DNA of 20,714 nt from Planctomycetaceae bacterium (GTDB lineage Bacteria; Planctomycetota; Planctomycetia; Pirellulales; Pirellulaceae). The stretch's first letter is position 1; every line of letters begins with the position of its first letter. Both the position numbers and the translations under genes were made by a program. The notes beneath the pieces were generated by a model. It worked only from the letters and a program-made list of their open reading frames with translations, did not search any database and had not been told where the DNA came from. Where the stretch lies: positions 1 to 20,714 of the forward strand of contig NYXM01000030.1 in assembly GCA_002685655.1 (NCBI GenBank), read 5' to 3'. Below, piece by piece: positions 16,723-20,714 of the stretch.

Positions 16723-17936
16723 CCGCTGCGAGCATTCTCGTCGTCAATGCCGGTTCCAGCAGTGTGAAGTTTGCGATATTCGATTTCGCCACGCTACAGC
16801 CGACGGCCACGGCGCTGCTTGACTGGCGCGGTAATAGCCGCCAAGCATCGTTGACATTGTCGGTGCCGGACCGGGAATCAGCGTGCCACCACCTCGATGT
16901 CCTTGACTATCGGTCCGGTGTTGCCGAGGGTCTGAGCATACTGCGTCGCTCGTCGGATGATGCAAAGGGGACCGATTTCGCGATTCGTGTCGTTGGGCAT
17001 CGGTTGATTCACGGCGGCCAGGAGATCCGCGAGCCCGTGCGGATCAATGCTGCCATGAAGATGACAATTGCTCGATTTGCCCGGCTCGCGCCGTTGCACA
17101 TTCCACCGGGAATAGAAGCCATTGAAGCTACCGAGACGGCGCTGCCTGACGCGGATCAAATCGGAGTGTTTGACACGGCATTCTTTGCCCACATTCCTCC
17201 CGCCGCATATTTGTATCCACTGCCCTATCAATGGTACGAGCAGTGGGGCATCCGCCGCTTTGGCTATCACGGTACCAGCCATGCTTATTGTGCCGAGCGT
17301 GCGACGGAACTGATCGGGCACGATTCGGGCGAGTTGCGGTTGATCATCTGCCATCTGGGACAGGGCGCGTCGGCGACGGCGGTTCGCGGCGGTGTGGCCA
17401 TGACCAATTCGATGGGGCTTACTCCTCTGGAAGGTCTGATGATGGGAACCCGCTCTGGCACGATTGACCCAGGGATCCTGATTCACGTGCAACGAGAACA
17501 TGGGCTGACCGTCGACGAACTCGACGAAGTCCTGCACCATCGATCCGGTCTGCTGGGCCTTTCTGGCGTGTCATCGGACTTTCGAAAAGTCGAAGACGCC
17601 GCAACGGGCGGTCACTCCCGTGCCCAGCTTGCTCTGGATGTTTATGCCCACCGGGTGCGCGAGCAGATTGGCGCGCTGACGGTCAGTCTGGGAGGCTTGG
17701 ATGCCCTGGTTTTCACAGGGGGAATCGGCGAGAACTCGACATGGCTACGGCGGGAAGTCTGCCGTGGACTCGAGTGCCTGGAAGTGCACCTGGACGATGA
17801 TCGCAACGAGACGTGCCAGCCCGACTGTGACGTCGCTACTTGCGATTCCCAGGCACGAATCCTGGTCATCCATACGCGCGAAGACTTGATGATCGCCCGC
17901 CAAACGCGGCAACTTATCACGGACGGCGCGCGGTAG
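16719..17936 (+). CDS. ackA: Acetate kinase
   Basis: 405 aa, the usual length. It interconverts acetate + ATP and acetyl phosphate + ADP in the cytoplasm. ASKHA-fold signatures are all in place: N10-AGSSSVKF, GHR95-LIHGG, LAPLH127, FD152-TAFF, HGTSH188, MMGTR245-SG, GGIGEN at 334-339 and HTREDLMIA near the C-terminus. Some sites depart from the commonest sequence: HLGNG reads HLGQG (Q215), DTSMG reads TNSMG (229-233) and RSGD reads RSGT. The wording YCAERA, SGTIDPGIL and LLGLSGVSSD recalls a subgroup also found in cyanobacteria, so these are more likely subgroup features than decay. Its ATG overlaps the stop of the HzsA-like gene in an ATGA, implying one transcript and translational coupling. 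No phosphotransacetylase or phosphoketolase gene is in the window. Confidence 0.96.
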   Translation: MTAASILVVNAGSSSVKFAIFDFATLQPTATALLDWRGNSRQASLTLSVPDRESACHHLDVLDYRSGVAEGLSILRRSSDDAKGTDFAIRVVGHRLIHGGQEIREPVRINAAMKMTIARFARLAPLHIPPGIEAIEATETALPDADQIGVFDTAFFAHIPPAAYLYPLPYQWYEQWGIRRFGYHGTSHAYCAERATELIGHDSGELRLIICHLGQGASATAVRGGVAMTNSMGLTPLEGLMMGTRSGTIDPGILIHVQREHGLTVDELDEVLHHRSGLLGLSGVSSDFRKVEDAATGGHSRAQLALDVYAHRVREQIGALTVSLGGLDALVFTGGIGENSTWLRREVCRGLECLEVHLDDDRNETCQPDCDVATCDSQARILVIHTREDLMIARQTRQLITDGAR

Positions 17937-18170
17937 TCGGGTCTCCAAGCCCGTTATGGACAACCACGTGCCTCACCTTCAGTCGAAGGTATCTCGGCAC
18001 GGCGACGGCACGACGGAGGCGAGCTACCCATCGAAGTTAGCGTTCTCAAACGACCCGAATCAAGGTGTGCCGATCAATTCCAGTTCAAGGCATCGCAAAG
18101 CAAGGTCAGAGCCGCTAGAATCAGCGCCAGTCGAGTTGAAGTTTCGCATCACGGCTGACTTATTCTGATA

Positions 18171-18174
18171 GAGG
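18171..18174 (+). promoter_or_regulatory. Start-deciding ribosome binding site of the YiiX-like gene
   Basis: GAGG, 7 nt before the GTG at 18182. The upstream in-frame TTG at 18176 is only 1 nt behind it and so is less likely to be the start. Confidence 0.5.
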
Positions 18175-18181
18175 CTTGAGT

Positions 18182-19825
18182 GTGACCACGAAGAACAAAA
18201 TGATGCGATTGGTCGGGTGGAAAGGTCTCCTGAAGTTATTGATTCTGGGTCTGGTTTGTTATTTGGTTTTTCTTTCCGTACAGACCTTTCTGGTTTCCTC
18301 AGGCGGAAGGCGCTTGGGAGGAGTGCAAGAGGTATTCGAGACCGATGACGAGCGGTTGGAGGCGGACTTGCTTCGCCTCGGCGCTTTCTCCGCGGAACTC
18401 GAACGTCATCGTAAGGAGATGATTGTCCTGCAGGAGTCCTTCGGGAGACGCCAGCGCGGGTATTTCACGAGTGACGAACATGACAAGATCGAGAGTCTGC
18501 TGTTCCGCTATCTCGCTTGCCGCGAGTCGCTGTGGGACATGGTGGACTACTACCGGGATTACGAGACGCATTTCTCCGATCCCGAGGAGCAAACCAAGGC
18601 CTTTATCATTGGTTTCAATGCGGCGCTGCATCTGGCTCACTACGGCTCGGTTCTCGTGGCGACTTTTCTGGACGAGCCCGAGGTGATCGAAAAACTGAAC
18701 GAAGCCTACCACCCGTCCGGCATTCCAAAGGGCACGTACGAAGAGGTTTTCACTGGTGTTACTTCGATCGAGAATATCGAGGCCTTGAAGACCGCCTGGG
18801 AACTCTATTCCAGCGAGGCGAAGAATCCCGACTCCCTCTTATCGCGCGTCGCCAAGGACGATCCGGCCTACGGGAAGCTGGCTGGCCAGCTCGCGCGACT
18901 CTACGAAAACACCAACGCTCAGGTGGAAACCATTCTGACGAAGCGGTCCCTGTTGCTTCCCGACGTCAGGAACCGGATTCGAAACTCGACGATCACGGAA
19001 CTGGCAAAAAAGGCGTACGAACTGCACAACGACAATCTCTATGCCGTGCGGGCGGTGCTGTTCGTGAACGTCAGTCGATTGAGGTCGCCCGCTCCGGAAG
19101 AAGTTGTTTTCTCTGTGCGTCAGGTGCGCGAGGTCAAGTCGCTCCTGGAACCGGGGGATCTTATCCTGACCTTTAAGTCGGGGTATATGAGCAATATCTT
19201 TCTACCCGGTGTTTTCAAGCATGGCATCACCTACGTTGGCTCTCCCAGCCAGCGCAAGGAGGCGGGGCTGGACATCGAAACGCTGACGGGGATCGTTCCG
19301 GCGAGAAAGGAAAAACTCGCTCGCGATCTGGCACGCTCGAACCTCGCGTCGGGCGCGGCGGCGGACTCGATCGAAGCGGTGGCCGAGGGCGTGATTTTCA
19401 ACTCGATCGAGCAATTGATGACGACTGATATGAACCGCTTACTGGTGTTGCGGCCGAAGCTGACGCGGGAGGAACGGATCGAGGATTTGAAAGCGGTTTT
19501 TCTTCTGCTCGGGAGCGGTTACGATTTCAATTTCGACTTCAACGACGCGACTTGCCAATGCTGCACCGAGGTGATCTACCGTTCTCTGAACGCGCACGGG
19601 GATATTCATTTTCCCCTGACCAAGAGAATGGGGAACCAGACTTTGAGTGCCGACGATATACTCAGCTACCATCTTTCCTCCGCTCCAAGTCCCTTTGAGT
19701 TCGTTTTTCTCGCCGAGAAATCGCCCCGTCCGAAAACTCAGAGCGCTGTTATCCTGACGGGGGAACAGGGCGCAGCGCGTTTTCGCGAACTCATGGCCAA
19801 AGGGGAAACGGAGCAGTCACCCTGA
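18182..19825 (+). CDS. Membrane-anchored YiiX/YaeF-type permuted papain-fold (C92) protein
   Basis: 547 aa from GTG 18182. Basic residues then one hydrophobic segment (about 13-37, GLLKLLILGLVCYLVFLSVQ) suggest a signal anchor, with the bulk outside the cytoplasmic membrane. Residues about 45-310 are mostly helical and charged and match nothing I recognise. The C-terminal part fits the NlpC/P60-related permuted papain family: LEPGDLILTFKSGYMSNIFL, GVFKH347-GITYVG, then YDFNFDFNDATCQCCTEVIY. The likely catalytic pair is H347 and C461 (the Cys before TEVIY), with C458 and C460 beside it. Members are proposed amidases or hydrolases acting on acyl or peptide-like bonds; the substrate here is unknown. 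The gene stands 245 nt after ackA, so it may be transcribed separately, and is followed by a terminator-like hairpin. The Cys cluster and the large N-terminal domain are unusual. Family call good, activity inferred. Confidence 0.87.
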   Translation: MTTKNKMMRLVGWKGLLKLLILGLVCYLVFLSVQTFLVSSGGRRLGGVQEVFETDDERLEADLLRLGAFSAELERHRKEMIVLQESFGRRQRGYFTSDEHDKIESLLFRYLACRESLWDMVDYYRDYETHFSDPEEQTKAFIIGFNAALHLAHYGSVLVATFLDEPEVIEKLNEAYHPSGIPKGTYEEVFTGVTSIENIEALKTAWELYSSEAKNPDSLLSRVAKDDPAYGKLAGQLARLYENTNAQVETILTKRSLLLPDVRNRIRNSTITELAKKAYELHNDNLYAVRAVLFVNVSRLRSPAPEEVVFSVRQVREVKSLLEPGDLILTFKSGYMSNIFLPGVFKHGITYVGSPSQRKEAGLDIETLTGIVPARKEKLARDLARSNLASGAAADSIEAVAEGVIFNSIEQLMTTDMNRLLVLRPKLTREERIEDLKAVFLLLGSGYDFNFDFNDATCQCCTEVIYRSLNAHGDIHFPLTKRMGNQTLSADDILSYHLSSAPSPFEFVFLAEKSPRPKTQSAVILTGEQGAARFRELMAKGETEQSP

Positions 19826-19846
19826 GCGACGGCGGTCGCCATTTTT
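19826..19846 (+). terminator. Possible intrinsic terminator after the YiiX-like gene
   Basis: Directly after the stop codon, GCGAC and GTCGC form a 5-bp stem with a GGCG loop, followed by CA and five T. The stem is short but GC-rich and the T run is in the right place. It separates this gene from lepA. Confidence 0.4.
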
Positions 19847-19929
19847 CCTGGTTGGCGAGGTGTGGGTGAGACTCTGGATCCGCAAGATTGTCCACAGAAG
19901 AGCGCGGGACAGTCGCTAGCGTCATTTAC

Positions 19930-19959
19930 TTGAAAGGCTGTATCAGGATATTCTTTAAT
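19930..19959 (+). promoter_or_regulatory. Candidate sigma70-type promoter for lepA
   Basis: TTGAAA at 19930-19935 and TTTAAT at 19954-19959, each 5 of 6 to consensus, are separated by 18 nt. They lie about 40 nt before the lepA start, downstream of the candidate terminator. No strong Shine-Dalgarno sequence precedes lepA. Confidence 0.4.
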
Positions 19960-19998
19960 AAGCGAAGCACGAGCCCATTTTCTACAAGAACCCTACGT

Positions 19999-20714
19999 AT
20001 GAAACATATTCGGAATTTTTGCATTATCGCCCATATTGATCATGGCAAGTCGACTCTAGCCGATCGACTGATCCAGGCTTGTGGTGGCGTCACGCAACGC
20101 GAGTTCCGCGACCAGATGCTCGACGCGATGGATATCGAGCGTGAACGGGGCATTACCATTAAGAGTAATACGATTACGCTCTCCTACCGTGCCCGGGACG
20201 GTCAAGACTATCTGCTGAACCTCATTGATACACCTGGCCACGTTGATTTCTCACACGAAGTACGGCGTTCCCTGTTGGCTTGTGAAGGTGCGTTGATTGT
20301 TGTAGATGCTTCTCAGGGGGTCGAGGCTCAGACGGTTGCCAACCTCTATTTGGCACTGGATCATAGTCTGGAGCTTCTGCCGGTAATCAATAAGATCGAT
20401 CTCCCGGCTGCGGACGTTGACCGTGTGCGCGAGGAGATTGATGCGGAGTTGGGGCTAGATCCGTTTGAGGCGGTCCCTGTTTCCGCGAAGACTGGTGTCG
20501 GCATTGAAGACGTGCTTGCCGGAATCGTCGAGAAGCTGCCAAGTCCCAAGGGCGACCCGGACGCGCCGCTTAAAGCCCTGGTCTTCGATGCCCATTTCGA
20601 TACGTATCGAGGTGTGATTCTTCAGTGTCGCGTTATGGAAGGCACGCTGAAGACTCGCGATACGATGCATTTCATGCACTCGGACCGCGATTTTACGGTG
20701 GACGAGTTGGGCTA
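19999..20714 (+). CDS. lepA: Elongation factor 4 (LepA), partial, 3' end outside window
   Basis: The ATG at 19999 opens a frame of 238 full codons that runs off the right edge; full-length LepA is about 600 aa. EF4 is a ribosome-binding GTPase of the cytoplasm that assists translation under stress and in ribosome or initiation quality control. All GTPase motifs are visible: G1 AHIDHGKST at 11-19, G2 RGIT at 50-53, G3 DTPGH at 77-81, G4 NKID at 131-134, G5 SAK at 162-164. LepA-specific wording includes [42 protein letters not shown], and [13 protein letters not shown] at the start of domain II. This separates it from EF-G and BipA/TypA. The upstream candidate promoter suggests an independent transcript. 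Confidence 0.95.
   Translation, partial: MKHIRNFCIIAHIDHGKSTLADRLIQACGGVTQREFRDQMLDAMDIERERGITIKSNTITLSYRARDGQDYLLNLIDTPGHVDFSHEVRRSLLACEGALIVVDASQGVEAQTVANLYLALDHSLELLPVINKIDLPAADVDRVREEIDAELGLDPFEAVPVSAKTGVGIEDVLAGIVEKLPSPKGDPDAPLKALVFDAHFDTYRGVILQCRVMEGTLKTRDTMHFMHSDRDFTVDELG

Noticed and set aside
17956..18168. 70-aa open frame between ackA and the YiiX-like gene
   Set aside because: It has no clear ribosome binding site, polar low-complexity composition and no recognisable motif. It could be a small gene, but nothing supports it beyond an open frame. I see no other structure in this 245-nt gap.
1..20714. CRISPR arrays, tRNA, rRNA, integrase or transposase genes
   Set aside because: I looked for regularly spaced repeats, tRNA-like cloverleaf ends and DDE or Y1 transposase motifs and saw none. 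The only clear repeats are the two palindromes and the shared protein modules.

Overview
This window most likely comes from a member of the Planctomycetota (Pirellula-type; other PVC bacteria are less likely). The evidence is protein content, not a marker-gene tree. Very large exported proteins combine a Pirellula/Verrucomicrobium-type dehydrogenase domain with C-terminal CxxCH heme modules. They sit beside ThuA, DUF6807 ('PmoA family'), discoidin-like and HzsA-related proteins. The partial lepA at the right edge also reads like a planctomycetal EF4. DNA is fairly GC-rich throughout and no transposase gene is visible.

Left two thirds, all on the minus strand and read from about 13.2 kb down to 1. 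A 1011-aa DUF6807 / di-heme cytochrome fusion (13194-10159) comes first, then a 506-aa beta-propeller sugar-dehydrogenase-like protein (10111-8591). Next is a 1957-aa giant (8454-2581) carrying ThuA, SGNH-hydrolase-like, dehydrogenase propeller, HEAT, discoidin, azurin-like copper and cytochrome c domains. It is followed by a stand-alone DUF6807 protein (2536-1448) and an HzsA-related protein with an N-terminal discoidin-like domain (1158-1, cut by the window edge). Gaps are 47, 136, 44 and 289 nt. The two largest gaps each hold a perfect long inverted repeat. All five products look exported. My reading, as inference, is a periplasmic or cell-surface sugar-oxidation system with electrons passed through the fused copper and heme domains.

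Right third, plus strand, divergent from the cluster across a short AT-rich spacer. A second HzsA-related di-heme protein with a long HEAT-repeat tail (13372-16722) overlaps by 4 nt an acetate kinase (16719-17936). After a 245-nt gap comes a membrane-anchored YiiX/YaeF-type permuted papain-fold (C92) protein (18182-19825), a possible intrinsic terminator, a candidate promoter, and the first 238 codons of lepA (19999 to the edge).

Two real genes run off the ends of the window (1-1158 minus and 19999-20714 plus). Three starts were moved downstream from the longest reading frame to codons with a good Shine-Dalgarno sequence (2536 minus, 13372 plus, 18182 plus). Domain names rest on motif recognition by eye. 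No database search was possible.
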